From assembly GCF_016808095.1 (NCBI RefSeq), contig NC_068974.1, positions 15,376,001 to 15,440,000 of the forward strand: a stretch of 64,000 bases of DNA. Reading direction: 5' to 3'. Under the pieces are notes generated by a model. The model saw nothing but the letters and a program-made list of their open reading frames with translations, was not told the origin of the DNA and searched no databases. This DNA comes from Vigna angularis (lineage: Eukaryota > Streptophyta > Magnoliopsida > Fabales > Fabaceae). How positions within the stretch are numbered: position 1 is the stretch's first letter; the number at the start of each line of letters is the position of its first letter. The position numbers and the translations under genes are program-made. Positions 26,226-38,279 of the stretch are shown one piece after another.

Positions 26226-28095
26226 TAAACCGCTTGGTCCCAATCTTTGCTTACACCTGTCTGCTCCAAACTTCTTTAAACCTCTCGACTTTTACATGTT
26301 GCTGCATCATCTTCGTCCAAAGCCTGCTCCAAAGAAACCTCCTCTCCCTCTACTCACATCCACATGATGATCATTGCAACGGAAAAACACCACACATACA
26401 ACACACTATCACAAATAGAAGGATAAGCTAGATTTAAAAAGAATTCATACTTTGATATAACATACAACATATACATAAATATTCATGCAAAATAAACTAG
26501 TTCAAAACATCCTAACATGTTATGACTTAGATTTGACTGTCCAGACTTAGAATGAATACCGAACTATGGCGGGTTGTGCACTTGTGGTGACTTCTACTGC
26601 TTTGCAAAGCCATTGCCATGGGTTTCACCCTACCACACACACAAGATTAGTTTGTTATCGCGTAATAGGCCTCAAAGTACTAGGACCTCCTACTACTCTT
26701 ACCACATGTATCAATCCTCTCTATTTGAGATTGAAAGATCATTAGTGTGTTAGGATAACCCCTAATACTGAGCTCTTATATTGATTCTAAAACACTTAAG
26801 CCGTACAAAAGGAGTTCTCCCATGGAACCCATATTACAACCCGTGAAACCATTTGAAACCAACTAAATCATACATACATTTGCAATTGAATCACAACACA
26901 TATCAAACCAAATAAGAACAGGAAAGACAAGAGTACATCACAACCAGGAGCAGTCGCTCAACGCACACACTCGCTGAGCGACCATAGACTTCTTCGCCCA
27001 ACAACCTAGTTCGTTGTGCGAATTCCCTAACAGTAACCCTAGTCTCCAAACCACTCGCTCAACTACCCAACTCGCTGTGCGAAAGTCCAGACAGTGGTCT
27101 AGACCTCTCAAACACTCGCTAAGCGCACCCATTCGCTATTCAAATAAAACTCACAATGCTCCCAGACCTCAACCAAATAGTGAGCCATCCTCTAAAACCA
27201 CTCACTAAGCGACTATATTCGCTCAATGAGTCTGCATAATCTGCAACACCAAATCTGCAGAATTACGCAACCTATACCAATTTTACCAATTCCAACTATT
27301 TTTTCCAACTTCTAACACTCCTAAATTGTGTTATATACTTACTTTGACTTGTACAACTATTTCTATAACTTACAAACATCAATCCACAAAGTTTTCTAAC
27401 TCCATTCCACTTCAAAACCTCCAAAACACCAACTTGTAGACCCAAAACCCAATCTCCCACTTTTGGCACATTTTTTATCAACTACGTAGTTCCCACAAGT
27501 AACAATTGACTTAACTTGGTTATTACAACTGACCATATGAGCCTCTAACCCCTAATTCTCATTTTCACTACTCTACTTCCTCAAAACTAACTCTAAACTA
27601 CAACAATGTGACTCTATTCATAACCAATACATATTATCATAGATTTCTAACATTCCACACAACTAACCACAGATCAAACATCATCCAATTTCAGTTCAAT
27701 ATCACAGTTCAATTACTCTAAAAATCCTAACTTTAGTTCATTCACACAATAAACGTAGAATCATCACATATACATACTATATTACTAACTAAAGCAATAA
27801 TCTAACTTCCCGTACCTCGACTCAAAATTGCACAACTCAAAGAAAACCTCGATCGAAGCAAAGATTGCCTAGACACTTCCTAATCGTCGAACAGATAAAT
27901 GAGGAGTAAGAATTTTTAGAGAAAAGTGAGAGAGAACGAAGAGGAAAGTGTTTAGAGAGATAGACAATATTTTAGATAATGAGATGAGCTTTATAAGTTT
28001 CTATTTATATTATAAGATTATTTTATAATAAAAATTCGGTTTCATTATTTTAATACAACGATATGCTCTAATACTTTATTTTCTAGGTTCTTATA
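26226..28095 (-). mobile_element. Second degenerate LTR copy of the same Ty3 family
   Basis: Landmarks are CTCACATCCACATGATGATCATTGCA (split here as CTCACATCCACATG and ATGATCATTGCA, near 26352), GGACCTCCTACTAC (26690), a CGCT-rich segment (26945-27235) and a GA-rich leader with TTTAGAGAGATAG (27950). The end near 28090 reads GGTTCTTATA, a decayed form of the GGTTCTCACA end of the intact copy. The CGCT-type words replace the ACCGAAC array of the neighbouring copy. Confidence 0.62.
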
Positions 28096-28098
28096 TTT

Positions 28099-28122
28099 AT
28101 AATAATAATAATAATAATAAAG
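28099..28122. repeat. (TAA)n microsatellite
   Basis: Seven to eight TAA units follow the end of the degenerate LTR. Confidence 0.9.
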
Positions 28123-29649
28123 AAAGATACAAACAACAAAGACGGTTAATAGTAAAAAGTGGCAGAAATCAAGAAAAAAAATGGAAAAATATATTTTTAG
28201 AGACTAAATAAGATATAAGATAGGGAAACAAAACATAACATTTGATTTCAAAAATTGAAACTTTAATTGAAATTATGTGAATCGAATTAAATATTTTTCT
28301 TTGTTTAAATTTATGATTGGTATATGATCTATTTATATGGATAAATTTATTAAAAGAAAACAAAAGTGAAAATATATGAGACCAACCAAATCCATGTAAC
28401 AAATTACGAAGATAATTTTTAAAAAAACTAAACAATAGATAATTGATGCTTATTATGAAAAAAAAAATATAGATGATATAGAAGAATATTATTTATACCT
28501 TATTATATTTTCTAAACTTAAGGCAATCAATTTATCTGCATGAGTGCATTTAAATTTCACAGACAAAACTTCATTCACTTCTTTACATTTTTTTAAGGAG
28601 AGAAAAAAAAACGTTTTACAGATAAAATATTAGTCATTTTCTAACCAAACTCGTCTATAATCGAAAGACCAAACATAATAAATAACCAAAATTGTCCGTT
28701 AATCCTACATAGAGAAAATCAAATTAAAAATTACCTTAAAAATAAGTTAACAAAGTAAGAAAAACATGATATTATCACCATAACCAAAACTATTATGTTA
28801 TTAAAGTAAAAAAAAAAAAAACCGAAGGAAGGTTTCACAAAGAAGAAACAATTAATTTAATTAATTTACATTTCCTGTTTCAGTTCCTTACCAGAAATTC
28901 CTAATTAAGCTAATCAACCCTCAAATTACACATAATGAATCCAACATTTCCGATGAGTTAATTTTTCAATAGGAAAAACTTAATATTCATTTCTCAACAA
29001 AATGAATTTCCTCTTTGCTACTCAAATTTGATTTAGAAAATATAATAAAACATTGATTTAATCTACAAAAATAAGAAAACTACATGAAAAATAAAATAAA
29101 AAGGGATCTTAAATATCACTTAATTAAACTTAGTCCGTAATTAAACTTCAGTCCGGAAATAAATTGAGTAATACGTTTTAAACTTGTTGATGTTCAATTT
29201 GTTGTTTTTTAACTTAGTTACATTTATCTTCAATTATAAAGATGTCATTATTCTTAGAGTGAACTCCATTGTAGTTAAACTTTCTGCAGTTTGCACTTAA
29301 CGAATAATTTTGGTTTCTAACAAAAAACATTAATTTATTTAAGTTTCTAAAATGAAACAATTTTAATCTAGCATTACCCATCTAGTTGATAACAAAAAAA
29401 TTAATATATTTTTGATGATAATAATAAAATGTATAATTAAAAGATTTTATTAACATATTATTTTATATAAATATGTAAGTAATCTTGTTATTTTAATCAA
29501 AAACATTGTTGAACTAAATGTACAATTAAAGTTTTATATGAATTTAAATTTCACATTTATAGAAATATAGGACCAAAATTATATTTAAGAATTTATTTAT
29601 TTTGTTTGACTTTAAAGACATAAATCAAGAATCATATAAAATAATATCT
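28123..29649. other. AT-rich intergenic DNA
   Basis: No gene or recognisable element is seen. Long A and T runs are frequent. Short open frames on the minus strand (about 28169-28435) reflect base composition. Confidence 0.55.
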
Positions 29650-29722
29650 GATCGCGTGGCCTAATGGATAAGGCGCTCGCCTCCGGAGCGGGAGATTGTG
29701 GGTTCGAGTCCCATCGCGATCG
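29650..29722 (+). tRNA. tRNA-Arg (anticodon CCG)
   Basis: A complete cloverleaf can be drawn. The acceptor stem GATCGCG pairs with CGCGATC (29650-29656 with 29715-29721). The D arm is GCCT..AGGC. The anticodon stem CTCGC pairs with GCGGG around the loop CTCCGGA, giving anticodon CCG at 29683-29685. The variable loop is AGATT. The T arm is GTGGG-TTCGAGT-CCCAT. The discriminator is G and there is no intron. The TGGCCTAATGGATAAGG and GGTTCGAGTCCC segments match the internal A and B boxes of RNA polymerase III. A T-rich terminator follows at about 29742. It reads CGG codons. Confidence 0.97.
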
Positions 29723-29739
29723 ATATCTGTACTATTTTA

Positions 29740-29750
29740 AACTTTTTTAT
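29740..29750 (+). terminator. Probable pol III terminator of the tRNA gene
   Basis: A run of six T (ACTTTTTTATTTT) lies about 20 bases after the tRNA 3' end, as expected for RNA polymerase III termination. Confidence 0.6.
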
Positions 29751-29959
29751 TTTATTACATAATTATAACCATTAATAAAATCTTTTAATTTATCCTAGTT
29801 TCTTTTTATTTTGATGAAAATTTAGACGTATTAGTGTTATATAACTATAACATTACCAAAATTAATAAAAAGTTACTTTTATAAATTTCTTTTTATAACT
29901 TTAACATAAATTTTACTAATATTTTTGTTTAACTTTGTTATAATATTAAATTTTGTAAT

Positions 29960-32439
29960 TGTAACATCCCAATAAATAGTAATTACCATTAATTAGAACT
30001 AATCACATTTACAGAGTTAAACAGTGCAGTCTTAACTAAAATCAGCTATTAAAAGCCGAACGCTAAACGGATACCAGGTTCGGAATATATATACAACAAA
30101 CTAAGCTCTGAACGAACGGCTTTTCAAAACTAAATAACCGAACGTCCCAAAATACAATCCCGAAACCCTAACAGCTACTACTGGACGAGCGCTCTAGGGC
30201 TCGGCTTTAACCTCAGCTTCAACAAGGTTGGCGTCTTCCAAATTTTCTTCTTCCAGCATTTCTTCTAGTGGCGCCTCTCCATCTGCTCACATCCACAACT
30301 GATGATCATTGCATTGACAAGACGGACGTACATAACCAGTAGACAACACAAGGAATTGCAAGGGTAAGCTTAGGTAATTTAATTCATACAGCTCACATAC
30401 AATTTATCATAAGAAATTAGCACACAAGACATACATCAATGAATCAGAATAGAATAAATTATCCAACTCTCATAAATGACGACCGTCCGGACTGTATGAA
30501 TCCATGTAACCGCAGGCGTTCGTTCACTCGGTTGGTGTAGTAACTGGAACACTCATCAGCTGCCAACCGAGGTTAACCCTATCAGCCTCAAAGTACTCAA
30601 TAGGGCTAGGGCCTCCTGCCATTCCCACACATGACCTACTCCCCTCTAAGTGAGGACGAGCACTCACGGAATATCAGGATGAACAGCCATCAGCGATTTT
30701 ACCATGGTCATATTATACAACTCATCATAATCAAATCATAGAGAGACGTTCCTCCTTGGAACGCTCGTTCAAATTCCAAAATCATAATTTCATCTCATAT
30801 ATGGTTCGCACATTTTATAATTCCCTCAATATCATATTTTCATTCTTAGTTACACTTCTCTAAAAGACGAACGTTAATTAACTGTATGGACGAACGCTAT
30901 TTAAGATCAGAACGAACGCTATTTAAGATCAGAACGAACATTATTTAAGATCAGGACGAACGCTATTTCTCGCTAGTTAAAATGTACGGAAAGAACGAGC
31001 GTTCGGTATAGGACCGAGCGCTACTTATCATTTACCTTCTTGGACGAGCGTTCGGTCTAAGACCGAGCGCCACTTAGGACGAACGCTCGATACATGACCG
31101 AGAATCCATTTGGACGAACGTTCAGTTAATGACTGAACACTATTAAGACGAACGCTCGACATAAGACCAAGCGCCACTTAAGACGAACGTTTAATAAAAT
31201 CGATCGTTATTGGGACGAACGCTCAGTGTAAGACCGAGCGCTACTTAAGAAGAACGCTCAATTAGCATTTCAAATGGGGACGCTCGTTATAAGACAGAAT
31301 CCTTTCCAAATGAAAGAATTTCATTCTAAATCAATTTTAGAGAAACCGAACGGTATATGACCGTACAAGGACGAGCGTATTTTATCAAGCAGAGAATATG
31401 ATATTTTCCAGATTTTTCATTTTTCAATAACTTTACAGTTTTCATACGATTCATAACTTAAAATTTCTCTCCACCATAAATCTCATACATTACAAAATTC
31501 ATATTATCATCCCAAACCATACAGAAACTTAATCATATTCCAAATCATACATTTCATTCTCAGCATACAGTTCAAACAATATTCATCACATACATCCAGT
31601 GCAACCATGCTCGTTCATGTATAACTAAACATCAAATATTTCATGCATTTCAGACATCCAGTACACTTCATTGCTTTCATACACATCAAACAAGTATTAA
31701 ATTAAATTACTAAAGCTTCCCTTACCTGGTCTAGCAGTGCACTTCCAGTTTCTAGGGTTTTACTCGTTCTCTCACAGCTTTCTACTCACAGAATCACTCC
31801 ACAATCTTCACTTAATCTAAGATACCAAAATCATATACAGTTAAGACCTATAACTCATTCAGGCAACCAGAAATTGGTTCGCAGAAACAAAAGGGGAGAA
31901 CGTTCAGGGACGAGAACTTACCAGTCACCAAATCCTAATGTGTTCGGTTCAAATGAAAGCTCATGACACCGTGAACGATCCTACGGTTTCTGAAACGAGA
32001 ACATAGGTGTTGATGGTGAGTTATCTTAGAGAGAAGATGAAGAAGGTTTAGAGAGATGTTGGAGGAAAGAAGAGCAAAAGTTCCGTGAGGAAGAAGGTGA
32101 AATGCAGAATTGATGGAAAGTGTTTTTCAGAGAAATCATTTCTCTCCCACGTCAAACGGCCATGCATTCACGTACCGCCACCTGGTTTCCACTACAGCTT
32201 TTAGAAGCTTCTGACGTGACAGATGGCGTCAGCGCATGCAGAGGGTGTTTTCCCTTCCCACACAGGACGAACGTCCGTTCTCTGCATGACACTTGTTTTC
32301 CACTAACATTTTGGAACGTTCCCTCAGTGACACATGGCAGGCGCATGCAGAGTGGAAGTGAGTGGGTTTTGACGTGGCAAGGTGTAATAAATGGTGATCA
32401 GAGTGTGGATTTAAGTGCTTAATTATTCAGGTTCTCACA
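29960..32439 (-). mobile_element. Solo LTR, 2480 bp, Ty3 family, TSD GTAAT
   Basis: It starts TGTAACATCCC and ends GGTTCTCACA on the plus strand. GTAAT flanks both sides (29955-29959 and 32440-32444). There is no internal retroelement sequence. By comparison with the 20527-22571 LTR, sense is minus. Landmarks shared with the family are TGATGATCATTGCA (30301), GGGCCTCCTGCC (30629), a GA-rich leader (32030-32090) and a degenerate GACGAACGCT array (about 30860-31380). It is the best-preserved member of the family here. Open frames near 32120-32420 are incidental. Confidence 0.93.
30860..31380. repeat. Degenerate GACGAACG/GACCGAGCG array inside the solo LTR
   Basis: About twenty copies of GGACGAACGCT-like and AAGACCGAGCGC-like words alternate at roughly 20-30 base spacing. 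Two neighbouring copies of AGAACGAACGCTATTTAAGA are exact. Confidence 0.8.
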
Positions 32440-32626
32440 GTAATCATATTTTTTATAATTTTTTGAGTTATTTTTAACGACGAAATTTTAATGTTCAATA
32501 GTTTTATATAAATTTCTCAATAATTATAATTAAATTTATATTAAGTGTATAAAAAATTATTTCATACAATTTTATTTTATTATATAATTATAACCATTAC
32601 AAAATCTTTTAAATTATAACCATTAT

Positions 32627-32628
32627 TT

Positions 32629-32671
<43 letters not shown>
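32627..32671. repeat. (AT)n microsatellite
   Basis: About twenty AT units within the second copy of the tandem duplication. Confidence 0.92.
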
Positions 32672-32673
<2 letters not shown>

Positions 32674-32940
32674 CATAGTTTTTTTAATAAAAATTTAGAA
32701 GTATTCGTATTATATTATAACATTACAAAAATTAATAAGAAAAATTTTCATAAAAAAATTATAACTTTAACATAAATTTTACTAATATTTTTCCTAACTT
32801 TGTTATAATAATAAATTTTGCAATCATATTTTTAATAATATTTTTAACTAGGCAATTTTAAAGTTCAATAATTTTATATAAATATCTCAATTATTATGAT
32901 TAAATTTATATTAAGTGTATAAAGAGCCCTTTATTAAAAA

Positions 32941-33339
32941 AGTAAGTCAAATTTAATAATATTTAAATTTTAAAAGAATTAAATTTTATTTGAAAGAGAC
33001 ATATTGAAAATACGGCTGGTAAAACTGATTAGTCATATTCATTTTAATCTAATCCGTCATTAGCTAGTTAAAAATATGTTAGACTGACGTCACAACAAAA
33101 TAAACTAGAATTTGTAAATTTTGTTTAAATATTTTAACCTTTTACTTTAAAATCGGTTTATATATATATATATATATATGTAATTATTAAAAATATATTT
33201 AATTGTATTATTATTTTTTAAATTTTTAATTAATTAATTAATATTTTTATTGGATAAATTAATATAATTATTACATGTTGTATTATTCTATTATAATTAA
33301 AGTTTAATTTGTAGGTATTAATGATTTAAGTTATATTAC

Positions 33340-33380
<41 letters not shown>

Positions 33381-33728
33381 AAACAATATAATATACAAAG
33401 TTTAATGATTTAAATTATATTTTATTCGAATTTTTAATAAAAAAATGGGTCATCCGTTCTGTTTTTGTATTACCAATTTGATGGACTAAAAGACTAGATC
33501 AAAATAGATTGATACATTAAAAAAAATTTAATTTGTCATTCCTAATCGAAACTCTTCAATATATTTTACGTTTATCTTTTTGTTTTTCATTAATTGAACT
33601 TGTTGGTTAATAATTATCTTTTTTATATTTTTGAATGATTTGCATCCATTACCTTATATAATACTTGTAATTTACTGGAATCTTAGAACAAGTTTTCTAA
33701 AATATTTGAAATATCATTTCAGGAATAC
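32941..33728. other. AT-rich intergenic DNA with two AT microsatellites
   Basis: (TA)n tracts occur at about 33161-33180 and 33343-33376. Nothing else is recognisable. Confidence 0.6.
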
Positions 33729-34625
33729 TAATTTACAATGTCTTGTCTCCTTAGCAATTATTCATACATTACAAAGCTCAAAAGCTTAAAGGCAACCAAC
33801 CATCATATTCCTATGTCTAGGTTTATACTACTATTGGGAGAGATTCCCCAAATCTAGATTTCCCCGTATGTGTCCATATCGACAAAATCAATAATCATGC
33901 AATAGAATGAGTTAAACAAAGCATGTATTGAACAAAGAGGAAAAACCCTAACAATTAATGAAAGAAAGCATATATTATAAAGAACAAATTCAATACATGA
34001 GAGTTTCAAAGGATTACATTGATTCCTCAACAACAATAAAGGTTTAGTTCACCATATTCATGGTGAAACTAGATGAAAAACAATGAAAGAATGAAAGATA
34101 GAACCCTAGAATTTGAAGAGTGGAGCTTGAGCTTCCAAAATCCTCCTCCAAGGGGTGAAAAAGTGTTTCTGCTTCGTTCCAGCCAAAGATGACTGACGTA
34201 GGTCTACTAAAACCTTATATATTATTCTAAAAATTACAGAAAAGTAAGCCCAAGCCCATAAAAATGGCGCTCAGCGATAAATACCGCTCATCGGTAAGCG
34301 CGACACTTCAGATTGATGCTCAACTGCATTTGCCCGTTAGTGGAGACTACGGGATCAAGAACACCACTCAGCGGTAATTTTCGCTGAGCGGTAATCGCAT
34401 CTTCTCTTTTTCTGCACTTTTCACTTCCTTTTCTGATTCCAACTTCTTCCTACTTCACTTCTTTCATCCAATTCATCTTAAAACCTGCAAAAACAAGGAA
34501 ACCAAGCATAAAACCCATTTCAAAAACATAAACAAAAGCATGATTCCAAGCTAGTTTCTAAGTCATAAAGGTTGTCTTTAAGGTCAATTTTAAGAAGAAA
34601 AATAATAGTTTTTCAACTGTTATCA
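33729..34625 (-). mobile_element. Athila-like LTR fragment (truncated)
   Basis: It matches the LTRs at 44858-46098 and 48538-50038 over its whole length, including TTTACAATGTCTTGTCTCC, AAGGCAACCAACCATCATA, the ACCGCTCATCGG / CGCTGAGCGGTAA cluster (34268-34400) and the end AACTGTTATCA. The segment next to the primer site is missing, so it is truncated at 33729. Sense is minus. Confidence 0.85.
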
Positions 34626-34698
34626 CCTATCATGTACCAACAAATAGTGAGTCTATTAATTAAATGTTGATAATAACGAACAATATTGAGTAACACAT

Positions 34699-37297
34699 TG
34701 ATGAGTGCATATTTATGTCCACATTTATGCTTTAAAATTCAAATTTTTGATGGGATAATTGTGCTTAAATGATTGATTTTAAGTGAATTTGTGATGATTG
34801 GAATTGTTGGGTTTGGGAATTAAAGAGACGTAAAAAGTGAGTTTTAGCGCATAAAATATTCTTGGATGTTCTTACGTTTATTTGTGCAGCTGAAATTATA
34901 AGTTCTATTGGTCCAAATGGCAATTCAAGGCCCAAAATCAGGTTTTATTTGGAAAATAATGTACAGATGAGCCAAATAGACAACTTTTACCCTTGCACCT
35001 CCCAATTTCTCTACATACACCCCTCTTCTCTTAACCAGGCCCAATACTAAGCCGAACAGTAACCCTATTCTAAATACACCTCCTAAATTTCCCTACCCAT
35101 ACCCCTCCTAAACCAGACTTCACTAGATCATGCCACGTGTCCAAATCCTCCCCACACAGATCTAACCAACCACATGCTACCACATCACCTCCCTTGCCAC
35201 ATCATCATCTTCTCTAACAGAGAAACCCTAATTCCCAACCTTAGCCATCAACTGCCGCCATGCTGCTCCATCGCCAACCTCAGCGCCATCGATCCGTCAC
35301 GCACAACTGCCGCCGTCGCGCACCACGCTTATCACCATCCTTGCACGAGTTTCGCGCCGGACAACCACCATCAACCATCACCACCGTTCATCTTCTCCAT
35401 CCGCTGGCACACCATCCATGAAACCGCGGCACTGCACCTTTCTTCTTCGCGAGTTCTTCACGCCGTCGCCATCCTTTCCGCCACTCGCGCTTTGCCACTA
35501 CAGCACCGCCGTTGCCATGGCCGCAACAATCTTGCAGTCGTCGCACGACCTTCTTCCATGGCCAATCATCATCTCAGACCTGCAAATCCAAAAACCCAGA
35601 AAACCCAATCGTGCCACTATTTATCTCCTTCGTCGCGCACCACCATCAACATCACGATATCGCGCCGCCGCAGAAACCCCATGCCCATCGCGCCATCAAC
35701 AAACGGTGAGATCAAGCTTCTCCATCTTCGTTTCCTTCATCACGACAGAGAGCATCTCTTCTTCCATTACCTGCAAAGTAAACACAGAGAACCAGAGGCA
35801 GCCATTGACGCAACCGAGCACCTCCTCCATTCGTGAAACACCACCATCAAGAGAACTTCCTCGCATGGCCGTCTTCTCCATCAACCAGCGTCGTCGCCGT
35901 GCAGCCACAATCATTCTCGCACACCAGCAAAAATCCCTTCACGGCGCAGGCACAGGGGCAAGCCCTTTTCCCAAATCTGAACCCTAATTTGGGAGAAAGA
36001 GGGCAGCCATGTGTGAAGCCCTCATTGGGCACACCTCTCTGTTCAAAACTGGTCAATGTTGTTTGGAATCTGGTCAAGGATGGTCAACTGAGGGGCTTTC
36101 TTGCAATTTCAGAAATTCTAAAGGGGCTAAAGTGCATATAGAGGAAATTTCAGGGTATTTGTGCAATTTTGGAAAGTCAGAAAAAGCTAAAAGATAAAAT
36201 TCAGTTGTTGAATTAATTTAATTTGAGAATATCAACAGAAAATATCTTCCAAATAATGTTATAATTATCTAAATCTTTTAGTTATTTTGAAGATATAAGT
36301 AAAAGATTTTGTCAACTGAATACTCAGAGTCCAAGCCCAATCAAGCCCTTTATAAAGAGACCCAAGGACTTCACTTAATTCATTCACTCTCTCATACTCC
36401 TCTCACTTTTCTTTCATCTTGTATTCAACTCCATTCATGGAGAGCTAAGCATCTAGGACTATTCTGCTGTAATTCCATGATGGATTCTGAGGTTACGTTC
36501 AATTAATGCAATTGTTTATTTTGATTATTGATTTAAGTTGTTCTCTCTCTCTATGTCTTTCATCTCTCTATCTTGTTAAAAGTAAAGATTTTTGCATCAT
36601 AATGTGTTTGAATCTACATGCATATTGATTATATGAGTTCTAGGGTTTCTAGGTTTAATTGAGAATCTACTTTGATTTAATTTAGGAACTTTCATATGAT
36701 TAAATGATTTTTACTATCAATTGAGAATGTACTTTGGTTGGTAGTAATAATTTCAACTATAATTAATTGAGAATTTACTTTGATTGATTAACTTTTAACT
36801 TGGTTAGGAGATTTAAGAATAGACATGATTAAACACAATAGAATTTGATTGAGAATGTACTTTGGTTGAATTTATTGTGAATAATCTAGAAAGGTTTTGC
36901 ATTTGATTGAGAATTTACTTTGGTTAAATGCATGATCGCCCTCGAATTAATTAAGAATGTACTTTAATTAATTTGAAACTTAAACAATAATCAATTGAAC
37001 AATTATCTATGGATAACCGATGATGAATCTATCTTGGAAAAGCAGTGGAATTAGCCTATTTCATCGTAATTGTTTTTAAGTTTCTTATTTGTTCTTTAAA
37101 CATTCTCCAAACATTACTTTTATCCATATGCATTGCATAGCATTCGTAAGAGTCAGATATTCAAAAGCAATTCCGTGTTCGTTGGGAGACGACTCAGGGT
37201 TACTTTAGCCCTATCTACCTTCTTGAATACTACCTCGCAATACTGAAGTTGCCTTAAAAAGTAGTATTAATTTGATAGCTTCAACGACAGCCTATCA
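34699..37297 (+). mobile_element. Solo LTR, 2599 bp (Tat/Ogre-like), TSD CACAT
   Basis: It starts TGATGAGTGCAT and ends CAGCCTATCA. CACAT flanks it at 34694-34698 and 37298-37302. A TATA box (TTTATAAAG) at about 36349-36357 sets plus-strand sense. The downstream leader has a repeated TTGAGAA(T)(T/G)TACTTTG phrase at about 36660-36965, and GGGAGACGACTCAGG near the end. A GC-rich block at about 35240-35990 yields long overlapping open frames on both strands. These show no domain and are compositional. No internal element sequence is present. Confidence 0.92.
36655..36970 (+). repeat. Interspersed TTGAGAATNTACTTTG repeats in the solo LTR leader
   Basis: The phrase (A)TTGAGAATTTACTTTG or TTGAGAATGTACTTTGG recurs about six times within 310 bases, each copy followed by a different TTAATT-rich spacer. 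Confidence 0.8.
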
Positions 37298-37306
37298 CAC
37301 ATACCC

Positions 37307-38226
37307 ATCAATGTACGACACAATATACATCTCTCTTTTAGACTTAGACATTCATGTTTGCATATATGGTTGCTTGTTTTCTAGTGTATTTCCAAATGGT
37401 TGAATGACCTGAGGTTCAAAAAAGCCATACATGGTTGCCTGATCTTGGTACACTATGATAATGTCCATGTACCTATAACAATAAGTTAAGTATATATCTT
37501 AAAAAGTAATAATTTGAATATTTAAAAAGGAAAAAACAATTAAAAGTACTATATGCACCATAGTTGTATGATTGAAATGTTTAATATTTTTTCTCCACCA
37601 ACGACCTCCAATGCATCATTTAGAATAATATATAATGGCATATGACACTGAAGGCCAAATACTCTTAACTCCCACTCCAACTCTACTGGTCCTTTATTCA
37701 ACTTGTGTATTTTTTTCATCAATTTAGCTAGAGGATCATCATCTTCTACTGTCTCATCATGTTCATGGCTCACAAGTTTAACCATTGGTTGTTTGTCAGA
37801 ACGATAAAATTAAAAGAAACATTTATAAAAATTATGAATAATTTATTTATAACTTGAACATAAAAACAGTAAGAGTAACAATATAATACAGTTGGTAGGC
37901 CAAAATATGGCATGACCATAGCCTTAGGCCAAGCTATAAATGTGCCTAAGGCCTTCCCCACAAATTGTATTTTAAAAGTTTGCATAAACACTTGAGTGTG
38001 TGGGTTTCTGACTTCATCAATTGTCACCCGCGCGTGGGTGGGCAATAAAGGAGCACCATGAATGGTCTTTTCTCCTGCAATCTATCGCCCCACGACCACT
38101 ACGCGTGGAGGATATTCATCAATCTAAACCTCATACTGACAAGTGTAATGAGTAAGATCTACAACAGAGCATGAGCCTTTGGTGCTCACATGACGTGTAA
38201 TTGGATCTTTTGTGGGGATGTCCTCC
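37307..38226 (-). pseudogene. Decayed DNA-transposon protein (En/Spm-like, Ulp1-associated type)
   Basis: Minus-strand exon-like blocks resemble a protein family linked to plant CACTA/En-Spm transposons that often carries a Ulp1-like protease at its C-terminus. The first block (about 38226-37890) includes VTIDEVRNPHTQVF and VGKALGTFIAWPK, with two in-frame stops. The second (about 37785-37559) has KLVSHEHD and DDPLAKLMKKIHKLNKGPVELEW, then ISIIQLW. The third (37472-37307) has GFFEPQVIQP and continues toward a GTATGTG donor. The junction at 37559/37472 still obeys GT..AG and keeps frame. The protease part would lie further downstream but is lost. The family assignment is from memory of conserved words and is moderately secure. 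Confidence 0.6.
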
Positions 38227-38279
38227 CTCTATTGTTGAGACATCATCTGCATTTTTTCTTTCTAGTGTGAATGCATGCA

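Larger units (their letters stand above)
29746..32940. repeat. ~340-bp tandem duplication of AT-rich DNA, one copy split by a solo LTR
   Basis: The block 29746-29959 plus 32440-32570 is repeated at about 32571-32940. Shared words in order are AATTATAACCATTA, TAACTTTAACATAAATTTTAC, TTTGTTATAAT, TTTTATATAAAT and TTATATTAAGTGTATAAA. Leaving out the LTR and one target copy, the period is about 340 bases. The second copy also gained an (AT)n tract. It preserves an uninterrupted site (GCAAT, 32820-32824) matching the GTAAT target in the first copy. Confidence 0.8.

Noticed and set aside
30860..31380. Regularly spaced repeats that superficially resemble a CRISPR array
   Set aside because: Eukaryotic LTR, degenerate units, irregular spacing, no unique spacers.
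35174..35987. Overlapping open frames of 220 and 189 codons
   Set aside because: They lie wholly inside a solo LTR with perfect target duplications, overlap in several frames of a GC-rich block, and show no domain.
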